Positions 35,259 through 46,079 of a stretch of DNA of 64,000 bases are shown in pieces. The notes below the pieces were generated by a model. The model made no database searches and was not told the DNA's origin. It saw only the letters and a list, made by a program, of their open reading frames with translations. Each line of letters opens with the position of its first letter. The stretch's first letter is position 1. The translations under genes were made by a program, and so were the position numbers. Source of the DNA: Aurantiacibacter sp. D1-12 (lineage in GTDB: Bacteria; Pseudomonadota; Alphaproteobacteria; Sphingomonadales; Sphingomonadaceae); the NCBI RefSeq assembly GCF_028858515.1, contig NZ_JAPJZJ010000003.1:433001-497000 (forward strand). The letters run 5' to 3'.

Positions 35259-38195
35259 ATGACCTTTATTGCTCGCGCGGTTCGCGCCTTTCTGCCCGTC
35301 GCCATCGTCTCTTCACTGGCGGCTCCGCTGCCCGCACTGGCGCAATTTTGCACAATACAAGCGACTGCCGAGGATACCCCGGAATATGCCCGGCCGGATG
35401 ATCCGTGGATCTATCGCGGCACGGATATCCCGGTGGACGAGGAATGGCTGTTCGGTGAAATGCCCAATGGCGTGCGCTATGCCGTACGTCAGAACGGTGT
35501 GCCGCCATGTCAGGCCAGCCTGCGCGTCCGGATCGACGCGGGCTCATTGCACGAGGAAGACAGCGAGCGCGGCTTTGCCCACCTGCTCGAACATATGATT
35601 TTCCGCGAGAGCGCGACCTTCGGCCCGGGCGAGGCAATCCCCCATTTCCAGCGTCTTGGAGCAAGCTTTGGTTTCGATACCAACGCGACGACCAGCCCGA
35701 CCGCGACGACCTATAACCTCAACCTGCCCAATGCGAACCGTGAAACGCTGGATGACAGCGTACGGCGTTTTGCAGGCATGGTGATTGCGCCCATCCTCTC
35801 TGAAGAGAACTTGGCACAGGACGTGCCGATTGTGCTCTCGGAGCGCCGCGAGCAGGCAGGTCCGCAACGCCGCGTGGCGGAACGTACAACCGCGACCTTG
35901 TTCGCCGGACAACGACTTGCCGAACGCAGCCCGATCGGCACAGTTGAAACGCTTGAAGGTGCAACCGCTGCAGCAGTACAGGCGTTTCACACCCGTTGGT
36001 ATCGCCCGGAAAACGCCGTTGTAGTGCTGGTTGGCGATGCCGACCCGCAGGTTCTCGCCGCCACGGTAGAGCGCCATTTCCGCGACTGGCAGGGCTCGGG
36101 TCCGCTGACCCCGGCGCCAGACTTCGGTGATCCGGTGGCGCCCGCAGGTGCCGATCCCGAAAATCCAGTCGGCGAAGTCGACGTGATCGTGGAGGCCGGC
36201 CAGCCGCGTGCGCTCACCTACGCGATCATGCGTCCGTGGGTCGAAGTGGTCGACAACCTTGAATACAATCGCGGCAACTTGCTGATGGATGTGGCGGCAG
36301 AGGTCGTAAACCGCCGCCTTGAAAACCGCGCACGCTCAGGCGGATCGTTTCTGTTTGCCGGTATCGGGCGGGAGAAGATCAGCCGTTCGGCCGACGCGAC
36401 TTTCGTAACCTACGCTCCGCTGACCGAAGATTGGGAACCCGCGCTCGCCGATGTGCGCAGCGTTATCGCCGATGCGCTGGCCGAGCCGCCCTCTCAAGCC
36501 GAGATAAACCAGGCCGTGTCGCGCTTCGATGTCGCCTTCGTCGACATGGTTGAACAGTCGCGCATCCAGGCAGGCTCTTCGCTGGCCGATCAGGTTGTCG
36601 GCGCTGTCGACATCCGAGAAGCCATTGCGAGCCCTGAGACCTTCCTTGAAGTGTTTCGCTCCATCGCCCCGCGCTTCACGCCGGACGACGTGCTTGCCGC
36701 GACGCAACGCCTGTTTGAAGGCGATGTGATCCGCGCTGTGCTGATGACGCCTGCACCGGGCGAGGCGACCGAGATGGAACTGCGCGCCGCGCTCGAGACG
36801 TCTGCCATCGCGAATGGCCTGGCACGCGATAACCGCGAGGCGATCAATTTTGCCGACCTTCCGCCGATTGGCGAACCCGCAACGGTGGTCAATCGCCAGC
36901 CGATCGGTATCCTTGATATCGAGCAACTGACGTTCGAGAACGGCGTTCGTGCGCTCACCATGCAGCGCACCAATGAACCGGGCCGTGTGACCGTGCGTGT
37001 GCGTTTCGGAGCAGGCTGGCGCGGGATCGAGGATGACGAGGCGGCCTACGCGACACTCGCCCCGATCGCGCTCATCAATTCCGGCATCGGAGAGCTTGAC
37101 CAGAATGATCTCGACAATCTCGCTGCGCAACTGAAGGTCAGTTTCGATTTCAGCATCGAAGATGGCGTGTTCGTGTTCGAAGGACTGACCCGCCGCGAAG
37201 ACCTGGAGGCACAGCTCTACCTCTTCGCCGGATTGCTCGCGATGCCAAGCTGGGACCCGGCACCGTTCGAACGCGCACAGGCATCCGCGCTGATCGCCTA
37301 CGACAGCTATGGCCGCGATCCGAACGGCGTGCTCAATCGCGATCTCGACTGGTTGCTCAACAACCGCGATCCGCGCTTCATTACACCGACGCCCGAACAG
37401 ATGCGCGCTGCAACGCCAGAAGGCTTCCGCGCAACATGGGAACGCCTGCTGGCGCAAGGCCAGATCGAAGTGGCGGTGTTCGGCGATATCGATCCCGACG
37501 CAACGGTGCGTGCGCTTGGCCGCACTTTCGGCGCGCTCGAACCGCGCCAACCGCTGCCGCGTGACGTTGCCAGCCGTGGGCGCAGCTTCCCTGAAGGCGG
37601 CCGTACACCCACTACGCTAACCCACGGCGGCGATGCCGATCAGGCAGCCGGTGTGATCGCATGGGAAACCGGCGGTGGTTCGGCAGGCATAGTGCAGAGC
37701 CGCAAGCTCGATCTGCTCGCACAGATATTCTCCAATCGTCTGCTCGATGGCCTGCGTGAACGCGCAGGGGCCGCCTATTCGCCGTTCGTGGCAAGCAACT
37801 GGCCGCTTGATACCAACAACGGCGGGGTGATCTTTGCGCTGGTGCAGATGGCCCCCGCGATCCTGCCCGCCTTCTTCGCTGAAGCCGAAGCACAGGCACA
37901 GGACCTGGCGACCAATGGCCCGACCGCGGACGAGCTGGAGCGTGCGGTTGAACCCGCGCGCCAGTATCTCAACCGTGCGCAGACCGGGCACACCTTCTGG
38001 CTCAACCAGGTGCAAGGTGCCGGTTTCGACCGCAACCGCCTGATCTATCTGCCGTCGATCTACCGCGACTATGACGAGGCGACGGTGGAGGAAATGCGCA
38101 GTCTGGCGCAGCGGTATCTGACCGGGCCGGGCTTCCGCTTGCAGGTCATGCCGGAGGCGGGCGCAAGCTCTGCTCCGGCAGCCAGCGGTCGGTAA
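35259..38195 (+). CDS. Periplasmic M16-family zinc metallopeptidase (two-unit)
   Basis: 978 residues with a signal peptide (cut after LPALA, about 28). The N-terminal M16 unit has the inverted zinc motif H108-x-x-E111-H112 (HLLEH) with a following Glu-rich helix; the second unit (about 540-960) lacks it, as is normal for the inactive half. The clam-like M16 enzymes cut short unfolded peptides. The mature N-terminus holds two Cys residues (31 and 84) that may form a disulfide. Confidence 0.92.
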   Translation: MTFIARAVRAFLPVAIVSSLAAPLPALAQFCTIQATAEDTPEYARPDDPWIYRGTDIPVDEEWLFGEMPNGVRYAVRQNGVPPCQASLRVRIDAGSLHEEDSERGFAHLLEHMIFRESATFGPGEAIPHFQRLGASFGFDTNATTSPTATTYNLNLPNANRETLDDSVRRFAGMVIAPILSEENLAQDVPIVLSERREQAGPQRRVAERTTATLFAGQRLAERSPIGTVETLEGATAAAVQAFHTRWYRPENAVVVLVGDADPQVLAATVERHFRDWQGSGPLTPAPDFGDPVAPAGADPENPVGEVDVIVEAGQPRALTYAIMRPWVEVVDNLEYNRGNLLMDVAAEVVNRRLENRARSGGSFLFAGIGREKISRSADATFVTYAPLTEDWEPALADVRSVIADALAEPPSQAEINQAVSRFDVAFVDMVEQSRIQAGSSLADQVVGAVDIREAIASPETFLEVFRSIAPRFTPDDVLAATQRLFEGDVIRAVLMTPAPGEATEMELRAALETSAIANGLARDNREAINFADLPPIGEPATVVNRQPIGILDIEQLTFENGVRALTMQRTNEPGRVTVRVRFGAGWRGIEDDEAAYATLAPIALINSGIGELDQNDLDNLAAQLKVSFDFSIEDGVFVFEGLTRREDLEAQLYLFAGLLAMPSWDPAPFERAQASALIAYDSYGRDPNGVLNRDLDWLLNNRDPRFITPTPEQMRAATPEGFRATWERLLAQGQIEVAVFGDIDPDATVRALGRTFGALEPRQPLPRDVASRGRSFPEGGRTPTTLTHGGDADQAAGVIAWETGGGSAGIVQSRKLDLLAQIFSNRLLDGLRERAGAAYSPFVASNWPLDTNNGGVIFALVQMAPAILPAFFAEAEAQAQDLATNGPTADELERAVEPARQYLNRAQTGHTFWLNQVQGAGFDRNRLIYLPSIYRDYDEATVEEMRSLAQRYLTGPGFRLQVMPEAGASSAPAASGR

Positions 38196-38346
38196 GACGC
38201 CAAGGTCTTCTTCCCGGCGAAGCAGATAAGATTTCGCAAGTAACCTTTGCACCACCTTGCGTGGAACGGTAGTTGTGCCAATCTTCCCCGCATAACGAGT
38301 TGAAGTTTCCCGCCGGGGACGGGCTGATACTGGATTGAATTTGACC

Positions 38347-39726
38347 GTGGCACAGAACTGGACACCCGATAGCTGGCAGCAGACGCGCTTCACCGCGAAG
38401 CACCTGCCGCACTATGAGGACGCCGATGCGCTGAGCGATGCGACGCGCACGCTTGCCGGGTTCCCGCCGCTCGTCTTTGCCGGGGAAGCGCGCCGCCTGC
38501 GCGAGGATCTGGGCCGTGTGGCCATGGGACAATCGTTCTTGCTGCAAGGCGGTGACTGTGCAGAGAGCTTTGCCGAGTTTTCGCCTAACAATATCCGCGA
38601 TACCTTCCGCGTGATCCTGCAGATGGCAGCGGTGCTGACCTTTGCCAGCAAGCTACCGGTTGTGAAGCTTGGGCGGATGGCGGGGCAATTCGCCAAGCCG
38701 CGCAGCTCGGATACCGAAACACAAGGTGATCTGACGCTGCCGAGCTACTTCGGAGACAACGTCAACGGGATCGAATTCTCGCCCGAAAGCCGCGTCAACG
38801 ATCCGCAGCGGATGGTGAAGGCGTACAATCAGTCCGCCGCGACGCTCAATCTGCTACGTGCGTTCGCCGGTGGCGGCTATGCGAACCTGCGCGAAGTGCA
38901 GAAGTGGACGCTCGATTTCATGGGCCGCAGCCCGTGGGCGGATAAGTATCAGGATATCGCCAACCGTATCGGCGAAGCGCTTGATTTCATGGAAGCTTGC
39001 GGCGTCGACATTATCGACGATCCGCACCTGAAGGGCACCAGCTTCTACACCAGTCATGAGGCGCTGCTGCTGCCTTACGAACAGGCGATGGCGCGGCAGG
39101 ATTCGCTGACGGGTGAGTGGTATGACACCTCCGCCCACTTCCTGTGGATCGGTGATCGTACCCGCTTTGAAGACAGCGCGCATGTCGAATTCCTGCGCGG
39201 GGTGAACAACCCTATCGGCATCAAGTGCGGGCCGAGCCTCGATTCCGATGTGCTTTTGAAGTTGCTCGATGTGCTCAATCCCTCGCGCGATCCGGGCCGC
39301 ATCACGCTGATAAGCCGCTTCGGGCACGACAAGGTGGAAAAGGGCCTGCCGCCGCTGGTGCGCGCGGTAACGCGTGAAGGCCAGCCGGTGGTGTGGAGTT
39401 GCGATCCGATGCACGGCAATGTCATCAAGGCGGATAGCGGCTACAAGACGCGACCATTTGAACGCATCCTTGCCGAAGTGCGCGGATTCTTCGCCGTCCA
39501 TCGGGCAGAGGGCACCCATGCGGGCGGCATCCATCTGGAAATGACCGGGCAGGATGTGACCGAATGCACCGGCGGCGCGGTGGCGATCACCGATGAAGGG
39601 CTGAACGATCGCTATCACACGCATTGCGATCCGCGCCTCAACGCCGCGCAATCGCTGGAACTGGCCTTCCTGCTGGCAGAAATGCTCAACCTGGAACTTG
39701 GTGAAAGCGGCCGCGCGGCAGCCTGA
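38347..39726 (+). CDS. 3-deoxy-7-phosphoheptulonate (DAHP) synthase, class II
   Basis: 459 residues from GTG 38347, which gives the family-typical start (M)AQNWTPDSW. An upstream TTG in frame would add four residues. Class II motifs include [12 protein letters not shown] near 60-72 and the metal-binding DPMHGN and CTGGA segments in the C-terminal half. It joins phosphoenolpyruvate and erythrose-4-phosphate in the first shikimate-pathway step. The class II type is common in alphaproteobacteria and plants. Confidence 0.93.
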   Translation: MAQNWTPDSWQQTRFTAKHLPHYEDADALSDATRTLAGFPPLVFAGEARRLREDLGRVAMGQSFLLQGGDCAESFAEFSPNNIRDTFRVILQMAAVLTFASKLPVVKLGRMAGQFAKPRSSDTETQGDLTLPSYFGDNVNGIEFSPESRVNDPQRMVKAYNQSAATLNLLRAFAGGGYANLREVQKWTLDFMGRSPWADKYQDIANRIGEALDFMEACGVDIIDDPHLKGTSFYTSHEALLLPYEQAMARQDSLTGEWYDTSAHFLWIGDRTRFEDSAHVEFLRGVNNPIGIKCGPSLDSDVLLKLLDVLNPSRDPGRITLISRFGHDKVEKGLPPLVRAVTREGQPVVWSCDPMHGNVIKADSGYKTRPFERILAEVRGFFAVHRAEGTHAGGIHLEMTGQDVTECTGGAVAITDEGLNDRYHTHCDPRLNAAQSLELAFLLAEMLNLELGESGRAAA

Positions 39727-39820
39727 GTAATGCCCACCGGAATGGTGGCGGGGTTGTAGGCAGTTCCACTTAGGTCGCCCGAGAGCGCGATCTTACCTAT
39801 GTGCGGTAGCACCCCGATCT

Positions 39821-41650
39821 ATGAACGATTGGGGACCATCTCCGGCGATCTGGCGCAACCTGCGTACGCCGCTGCTGTTCGGCTGCCTCTGGGCACTGCT
39901 GGCGGTCGGCAGCCTCGCCTTGCGCGACGGGCTGGGTGCTGCGCTGCTTATCTGGGCGCCGAGCGGCGTGGCGGTTGCCGCCTATCGTTACGCCCCCCGC
40001 AAAGACTGGCTACTCCTTTCTGGAACACTGTTCGCTTTCATGCTCGGCACCTCGCTTGTGATGGGTGGGGAGGCCTTGTCCGGATCGGCTTATACCCTTT
40101 CCAACCTTGTCCAGGCGGTTGTCTGCGCAACCCTGAGCCTGCGGGTTCTGGGGAGCCGTACAGCGCAGCCGCGCGGCATTCGCGATGTGGCGGGCCTGCT
40201 TGGCGCTGCAGCGGTGAGCTGCCTGATCGGTGCGCTGATTGCTCTGCCGTTTCGCGCAGATCAGGCGCTCGCCGAATTTGCCTGGTGGTTCCTCGCGAAC
40301 ATTATCAGCATTCTGATTATTACACCCATTCTTCTGCACGCCGGGAGCGTGATCAGTCGGGCGCGAGCAGGAGCCGAAGTGTTTCTCGACCGCGATCTCA
40401 CCCTCGGCCTGATCGGTTGTGCAGCGCTCTGTTTGCTCGCGCTGACACTCGAAGGCGTTTCGCTCATGCCGCTGCTGGTCGCTGCGATGGTGTGGATGGC
40501 AGTGCGGTATGGCAATGCCGCCATCCATTTCACTCTGCTCAGCTATGTCGCAGTGGCCACAATGCTCAGCCTGGGTGGAGAGAATCCGGTTTCGTTCATC
40601 GCCGTCACGCGTGCCGAGGGCGTCTTGCTGATCCAGAGCTGGCTGGTGACGCTTCTCGCCACCGCGCTACCCATTTCATCGATGCTGATGAAGCGAGATG
40701 AGCTGCAGTTTGAACTGATCCGGCGCAATGCCGGTATGCATGAAAACCTGATGCTGCTCGACCTGGCCGAACAGATGGCGGGTATCGGGCGCTGGCGCAT
40801 GGATCTGGTCACCGGAGAGCAGGAATGGTCGCAGCGCATGCTGCAGATGAACGGCCTGCCCGCCGATCTTTCCCCCGATCCGGGCGATATCCGACATCTG
40901 CTGCCCGACAACGGGCGCGAGTTGATGACGCAGCTTTCCCGAAATCGCCATGAACGCGAACCCTTCACCTTTGATTACAAAGTCAAACCCCCGCGGTCGC
41001 CCGAACGGATCCTGCGCATTTCGGTGCTCAACGAATTCGATATGGCCGACCGCCGCATCGCGCTGTTCGGCATCGCGATGGACGTGACCGAGCAGGTGCA
41101 CCGCGAACAGGCGCTCGATCTGGCGCGGGGGAGGGCGGTGCGATTGGCCGCAGAGGCACAGCAGCTCGCCAACACCGATCCGCTCACCAGCCTGCCCAAC
41201 AGGCGATGCACTTTTGCGCGGCTGGAAAGCATGGTGGACGTCGCGAGCAAGCACGGCACGCCGCTCACCGCGATCATGTTCGATATCGACTTCTTCAAAG
41301 CCATCAATGACCGGCACGGTCACCAGACGGGCGACGAAGTTATCGTGCAAGTTGCAGAACTTGCGCGGCGTCAGGCGCGGCAAGGCGATCTGGTCGGCCG
41401 CATCGGCGGAGAGGAATTCGTGTGGCTGCTGCCGGGCATCGACAGTCGCGGAGCGAATGCCCTGGCGGAACGTCTTCGCTTATCGGTCGAACGCGGCATT
41501 GAAGGTTCTGCGCTGCCCAACGTGACCATCAGCATCGGTCTTTCGCAATTTGCCAAAGGCGATGATGGTGATGAAATGCTCGCTCGCGCGGATGCAGCGC
41601 TTTACGAAGCGAAGGAAGGTGGCCGCAACCAGGTGCGCCGCGCAGCCTGA
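39821..41650 (+). CDS. MASE1-PAS-GGDEF diguanylate cyclase
   Basis: 609 residues. An eight- to nine-helix MASE1-type membrane sensor (about 15-290), a PAS-like domain (about 310-430, ending FGIAMDVTEQVHREQALDLAR) and a GGDEF domain (about 450-605) with an active-site GGEEF at 529-533. It should make cyclic di-GMP from GTP in answer to a signal at the membrane. No RxxD inhibition site is obvious just before the GGEEF. Confidence 0.88.
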   Translation: MNDWGPSPAIWRNLRTPLLFGCLWALLAVGSLALRDGLGAALLIWAPSGVAVAAYRYAPRKDWLLLSGTLFAFMLGTSLVMGGEALSGSAYTLSNLVQAVVCATLSLRVLGSRTAQPRGIRDVAGLLGAAAVSCLIGALIALPFRADQALAEFAWWFLANIISILIITPILLHAGSVISRARAGAEVFLDRDLTLGLIGCAALCLLALTLEGVSLMPLLVAAMVWMAVRYGNAAIHFTLLSYVAVATMLSLGGENPVSFIAVTRAEGVLLIQSWLVTLLATALPISSMLMKRDELQFELIRRNAGMHENLMLLDLAEQMAGIGRWRMDLVTGEQEWSQRMLQMNGLPADLSPDPGDIRHLLPDNGRELMTQLSRNRHEREPFTFDYKVKPPRSPERILRISVLNEFDMADRRIALFGIAMDVTEQVHREQALDLARGRAVRLAAEAQQLANTDPLTSLPNRRCTFARLESMVDVASKHGTPLTAIMFDIDFFKAINDRHGHQTGDEVIVQVAELARRQARQGDLVGRIGGEEFVWLLPGIDSRGANALAERLRLSVERGIEGSALPNVTISIGLSQFAKGDDGDEMLARADAALYEAKEGGRNQVRRAA

Positions 41651-41749
41651 AGCTGATGCGACAAGCATTTGCATCTCAAGGGTTTCAATCCGTGACGCTC
41701 TGCCCCATGTTGTCATCTCACTGTCCAGCCAGCCTTACGGAAAGACCTG

Positions 41750-42985
41750 TTGCCCGGAGCGTCCCCCAGCGAACATTCGACTGCCCATGACGGCGGTCTT
41801 GCTGCGCAATACCGGCATACCCGCACGCTGACCGAAAGCCTGCTGGAACTGCTGAGCGAGGCGGATGCGACGATTCAATCGATGGAAGATGCCTCGCCCG
41901 CCAAATGGCATGCTGCGCATACGACGTGGTTCTGGGAAACTTTTCTGCTGCGCGACCATGTGCAGGGGTACTCGCTCTTTAACGAGCGATATCCGTTCCT
42001 GTTCAACTCTTATTACGAAGCCGAGGGTGAGCGCATTCTGCGCGGCAAACGCGGCCTCATAAGCCGCCCGACGCTCACCGACGTACTGGATTGGCGGCAC
42101 GCGGTGGACGCGGCGATGGAACAACTGTTCGACCAGCCCGAATGTGCGGACCTGATCGCGCTCGGCATTGCGCATGAACAGCAGCATATCGAACTGTTGC
42201 TGACCGATATCAAACACGCCTTCAGCAAGAATCCGCTGGACCCGGCCATGTGGAGCGAGGTGCCTGTGCCAGCGGAGCCACAACCCGATAGCTGGACCGA
42301 GTATCCCGGTGGCGTAGCCATGATCGGGCATCAGGGTGATGGCTTTGGCTTCGACAATGAAGGCCCGGCGCATCGCGTGCTGCTCGAACCCTTTGCGCTT
42401 GCTAGCCCGTTGGTGACCAATCGCGAGTGGGCCGAGTTCATTGCGGATGGCGGGTATTCCGATTATCGGTTGTGGCTGTCCGATGCATGGGCATGGCTGA
42501 GCCGCTGTAACATTACCGCGCCTCTCTATTGGCGTGATGACGAGCACTTCACCCACACCGGGTGGCAGGCTCGCGATCCTGACGCGCCCGTTGCGCATAT
42601 CTCGTATTACGAAGCGGATGCCTTTGCCACATGGGCAGGGGCCAGATTGCCGACCGAGTTCGAATGGGAAGCCGTGGCGCAGGGTAGCGATGCAAGCGGT
42701 GGCAATCAGCTGGACAGGGCAGTAGCACCGTCACCGCAAGGCTCACAAAGCCTGTTCGGTGATGTCTGGCAATTCACTCGCTCAGCCTATCTCCCCTATC
42801 CGCGCTTCGCTCCGGCAGAGGGCGCGGTCGGCGAATACAACGGAAAGTTCATGGCCGGGCAGTGGGTGCTCAAGGGCGCAAGCTGCGCCACGGTGCGGGG
42901 CCACTCGCGCGCCAGCTACCGCAATTTCTTCTACCCCCAACAGCGCTGGCAGTTCACCGGACTGCGTCTCGCCAAGGATATTTGA
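41750..42985 (+). CDS. egtB: Ergothioneine synthesis sulfoxide synthase EgtB
   Basis: 411 residues from TTG 41750; no in-frame ATG lies before the conserved part, so TTG or a nearby codon must serve. The N-terminal DinB-like domain carries the iron ligands: a His in AHTTWFWETFLL and the H-x3-H-x-E motif HEQQHIE (about 141-147). The C-terminal part is the FGE-sulfatase fold (EWAEFIADGGY, RLPTEFEWEA, QWRFTGLRLAK). EgtB joins cysteine or gamma-glutamylcysteine to trimethylhistidine using oxygen. Its stop overlaps the egtD start. Confidence 0.93.
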   Translation: MPGASPSEHSTAHDGGLAAQYRHTRTLTESLLELLSEADATIQSMEDASPAKWHAAHTTWFWETFLLRDHVQGYSLFNERYPFLFNSYYEAEGERILRGKRGLISRPTLTDVLDWRHAVDAAMEQLFDQPECADLIALGIAHEQQHIELLLTDIKHAFSKNPLDPAMWSEVPVPAEPQPDSWTEYPGGVAMIGHQGDGFGFDNEGPAHRVLLEPFALASPLVTNREWAEFIADGGYSDYRLWLSDAWAWLSRCNITAPLYWRDDEHFTHTGWQARDPDAPVAHISYYEADAFATWAGARLPTEFEWEAVAQGSDASGGNQLDRAVAPSPQGSQSLFGDVWQFTRSAYLPYPRFAPAEGAVGEYNGKFMAGQWVLKGASCATVRGHSRASYRNFFYPQQRWQFTGLRLAKDI

Positions 42986-43971
42986 TGAGTAACACCAGCG
43001 ATACACGCCTTGTCGATCTGGACGAGGACGGGGTCGACCGTGCCTTTCGCGCGGATGTTCTGGCGGGCCTGAAGCAGGCGCAAAAGGCTGTGCCTGCGCG
43101 CTGGTTCTATGACGAGCGCGGATCGCAGCTGTTCGAGGACATCACGCAGGTAGAGGAGTATTATCCCACCCGTGCGGAGACAGAGATCCTGCGTTCACGC
43201 GGTGGCGAATTTGCCGAGATGATCGGTGCGGGCCGTGCGGTGGTGGAGTTCGGTTCGGGCTCCTCGGTCAAAACGCCGCTCCTGCTCTCAGCTATCGAGC
43301 CCGGCGCTTACGTGCCGCTTGACATCTCGGGTGAATTCCTGCGCGCCGCCGCAGCGGACCTTTCGGCCAAGTTCCCCGGCTTGCCAGTGCATCCGGTGGA
43401 GGCCGATTTCACCAAGCGTGTCGACCTGCCCGATGCCGTGGTGGACATGCCAAAGCTCGGTTTCTTTCCCGGCTCCACCATCGGCAACATGGTGCCACGC
43501 ACTGCGACCGACCTGCTGCGCAGTATGCGCGAAACGCTGGGTGACGAGGCGCTGCTGCTGATTGGCATGGACCTGATCAAGAGCCGCAAGGTGCTGGAAG
43601 CAGCCTACGACGATGCCGCAGGGGTCACCGCAGACTTCAACCTCAACCTGCTCACCCGCATCAATCGCGAACTGGGCGGTGACATCCCGGTCCAAAGCTT
43701 CCGCCACGAAGCCCGCTGGTCAGACACGTTCGCACGGATCGAGATGCATCTGGTGGCAACCGAGGATGTGCAGTTCACCGTATCGGGAGAGCGCTTCACT
43801 ATGGCCGCCGGTGAAAGCATCCACACAGAGAACAGCCACAAATTCGGCAAGCGCAGCGGCAATATGCTGCTGCTAGCAGGCCACTGGACCCCCGTCGCGC
43901 GCTGGACCGACGAACAAGAGCGCTTCTCGCTGGTCCTCGCAAAGGCGACGATCAAACGGAGCGCTCCGTAA
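42985..43971 (+). CDS. egtD: L-histidine N-alpha-methyltransferase EgtD
   Basis: 328 residues from the ATG that overlaps the egtB stop (TGATG). Motifs: ARWFYDERGSQLFEDITQVEEYYPTRAE at the start, the S-adenosylmethionine site VVEFGSGSSVKT, the acidic YVPLDIS and the FFPGSTIGNM loop. It trimethylates histidine to hercynine, the substrate of EgtB. egtC and egtE were not seen here; other enzymes or unlinked genes may finish the pathway. Confidence 0.95.
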   Translation: MSNTSDTRLVDLDEDGVDRAFRADVLAGLKQAQKAVPARWFYDERGSQLFEDITQVEEYYPTRAETEILRSRGGEFAEMIGAGRAVVEFGSGSSVKTPLLLSAIEPGAYVPLDISGEFLRAAAADLSAKFPGLPVHPVEADFTKRVDLPDAVVDMPKLGFFPGSTIGNMVPRTATDLLRSMRETLGDEALLLIGMDLIKSRKVLEAAYDDAAGVTADFNLNLLTRINRELGGDIPVQSFRHEARWSDTFARIEMHLVATEDVQFTVSGERFTMAAGESIHTENSHKFGKRSGNMLLLAGHWTPVARWTDEQERFSLVLAKATIKRSAP

Positions 43972-44015
43972 CTGGCCGCATCGCAAATCCGGCCACGTTC
44001 GCTATATAGGGTTGC

Positions 44016-44690
44016 ATGGACCTCGCTCCCGTCTTTGACCAACTGGCACTTTCGATCCGCGAGATTTCGAAATCCACGCTGCTAATGGCGGCAGTCGCAG
44101 CGATGGTTATGGGCGTCATCGGGTCTTTTGTGATCCGGCGTAGTCCCGCCATCGGCCGCTTGTTGCGGCTGGGCAGCACATTGACGCTCGTTGCCGTCCT
44201 CGTACTCGTCATCCTGCAGGTCTCGCGTCTCGACCCGCGCTTCTCGGTCGCACTGCCCGAGCTAGGCTTGCCCGAGCAGGTCGTCGAAGGCGAGGAAACA
44301 CGCATCCCGCTGCATGTGGATGGGCACTATTGGCTGGAGGCTGAGGTGAACGGCCACCGTGCTGCTTTCCTGGTCGATACCGGTGCTACGCTCACTGCAG
44401 TGTCTGAAACGACCGCCGCTGCGGCGGGACTGGAAAAGCAGAACACCGGCGTTCCTGTGCGCTTGCAGACCGCCAATGGGACCGTCTCGGCCCATATGAC
44501 GAACATCGATGAAATGCGCTTCGGCAATGTTGCCGCGCGGGGTCTGGATGCGGTGATCGCGCCCGGGCTCGGGCAGACCAATGTCATCGGTATGAACCTC
44601 TTGAGTCGTCTCGCATCGGTGCGCATCGAGCAAGGCGAGCTGATCCTCACTCCGCATAATCCCCAGCCAGCGCTCGAACAAAGCGAGTAG
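44016..44690 (+). CDS. Membrane-anchored retropepsin-like aspartic protease (TIGR02281 type)
   Basis: 224 residues. Two membrane segments (about 24-42 and 50-69) are followed by a retropepsin-like domain with the active site FLVDTGATLTAVS near 118-130. The second hydrophobic signature is NVIGMNLLSRL. Proteins of this kind act as dimers in the periplasm; their substrates are not known to me. Confidence 0.85.
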   Translation: MDLAPVFDQLALSIREISKSTLLMAAVAAMVMGVIGSFVIRRSPAIGRLLRLGSTLTLVAVLVLVILQVSRLDPRFSVALPELGLPEQVVEGEETRIPLHVDGHYWLEAEVNGHRAAFLVDTGATLTAVSETTAAAAGLEKQNTGVPVRLQTANGTVSAHMTNIDEMRFGNVAARGLDAVIAPGLGQTNVIGMNLLSRLASVRIEQGELILTPHNPQPALEQSE

Positions 44691-44729
44691 CACTTTGCAA
44701 TTGATGCGGGGCTGAGGCAGGGCACAATC

Positions 44730-45986
44730 ATGATACGGCGCGCATTGACCAATACCGGCTGGCTGATGGGCGCCAAGGCGATCAACGCCGTGCTCAGCCT
44801 CGTCTACCTGGCGATTGCGACGCGCGAACTGGGGCCTGAACGCTTTGGCATTTTCGTCATCGCGTTCACCTTCGCGCAGCTGGTGGTCGGCTTTTGCAGC
44901 TTCCAGACCTGGCAGAGCATTATCCGATGGGGGCAGGAGGATGATGGCCGCAAGACTGCGACCGGGTTTGCCCTCGCGTTGGATTCCATGACTATTGTCG
45001 TTGGCGCGATCCTATCCGCGCTGATCCTGTTCAACTTTCACGAGGTGCTGCTGCTTCCGGACAAGATGGTGGTGCCCACCTATCTGTTCACTCTCGCCTC
45101 GCTGCTTTCCATCCGCTCGACGCCAACGGGCTTACTGCGATTGCATGACCGGTATGACCGTGCAGCATTTGCCGATGCCACGACGAGTATCGTGCGTGCG
45201 GTCGGCGCGGGCGTCGTCGTGTTTGTGAAGCCGAGCATCCAGAGCTTCCTGATCGTGTGGGGCGCTGCAGAAGTCGCCACCGCTGCGATCTACTGGTGGC
45301 TCGCCGCACGGACCGAGCCGATCCACTGGCAGCGCTATAGCCTGATCCGCCTTCCGCGCGAGGCAAAGGCACGCGGCGAGAAGGTCTGGAGCTTTGCCAT
45401 CGGTACCAGCCTGACCGGCATGCTCTCCATCGCCAGCCGGCAGCTTCTGGTCGTGCTCACCGGCATATTCGGTGGTGCTGCGCTGGCCGGTGTATACCGC
45501 GTGGCGAACCAGCTGGGAGACGGGCTGCTGAAGCTCGCTCAGGCGCTGCTGAAGGCGGTCTATCCCGAACTGGTGCGCAACCCTGATGTGGCGAAGGCGC
45601 TCACCGCGAAACTCACGAAGATTGCGATCTTCTCCGGGATCATCGTCGTCGGTTTCGGCATGCTGGCGGGTGAGTGGATCATCACCGCCATTGCCGGCCG
45701 CGAGTATCTCGCGGCCTTCGTGCCGATGATTGTGCTGGCGGGAGCCGCTTCGATAGAGCTGGCCGGAGCAAGCCTCGAAGCACTGCTCGTCGCGCGTGGC
45801 CATGCGATCCGTAACTTCCTGCTGCGCGGCATTCCGCTCGCGGCGGGTCTGATTGCTCTGCCGTGGCTGATCGACTGGTTTGGTGCAGTGGGCGCAGCGC
45901 TGGTTGTGCTGGGCACGAGCCTTGCCAGCGTGACCGGCTTTATCCTCGCTACGCGCGATCCGAAGGACGTCGATTTAGGGAAATAG
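44730..45986 (+). CDS. Polysaccharide/lipid flippase, Wzx-like (MOP superfamily)
   Basis: 418 residues with about twelve membrane helices and the start IRRALTNTGWLMGAKAINAVLSLVYLAIATRELGPERFG, typical of O-antigen or teichoic-type flippases. It probably moves a lipid-linked glycan across the inner membrane. The TAG stop at 45984-45986 directly touches the left copy of the 17-bp att repeat, so the element left this gene intact. Confidence 0.88.
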   Translation: MIRRALTNTGWLMGAKAINAVLSLVYLAIATRELGPERFGIFVIAFTFAQLVVGFCSFQTWQSIIRWGQEDDGRKTATGFALALDSMTIVVGAILSALILFNFHEVLLLPDKMVVPTYLFTLASLLSIRSTPTGLLRLHDRYDRAAFADATTSIVRAVGAGVVVFVKPSIQSFLIVWGAAEVATAAIYWWLAARTEPIHWQRYSLIRLPREAKARGEKVWSFAIGTSLTGMLSIASRQLLVVLTGIFGGAALAGVYRVANQLGDGLLKLAQALLKAVYPELVRNPDVAKALTAKLTKIAIFSGIIVVGFGMLAGEWIITAIAGREYLAAFVPMIVLAGAASIELAGASLEALLVARGHAIRNFLLRGIPLAAGLIALPWLIDWFGAVGAALVVLGTSLASVTGFILATRDPKDVDLGK

Positions 45987-46003
45987 TGGCTGGGGTGGCA
46001 GGG
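45987..46003 (+). repeat. attL, 17-bp direct repeat
   Basis: TGGCTGGGGTGGCAGGG, identical to the copy at 58363-58379, which is the 3' end of tRNA-Gln including CCA. It starts on the base after the flippase stop codon. The bases on both sides of the two copies differ, so the match ends sharply. Confidence 0.92.
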
Positions 46004-46079
46004 GCTAAAGTTGGACGCATGTTATCCCCATGGAACTCCTATATTCTCTTGTAAATCAGCCATTAGCGGACCACAAACT

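Noticed and set aside
36336-37550. 404-codon open frame opposite the M16 peptidase
   Set aside because: A shadow of a long coding sequence; no domain, and the M16 gene is intact across it.
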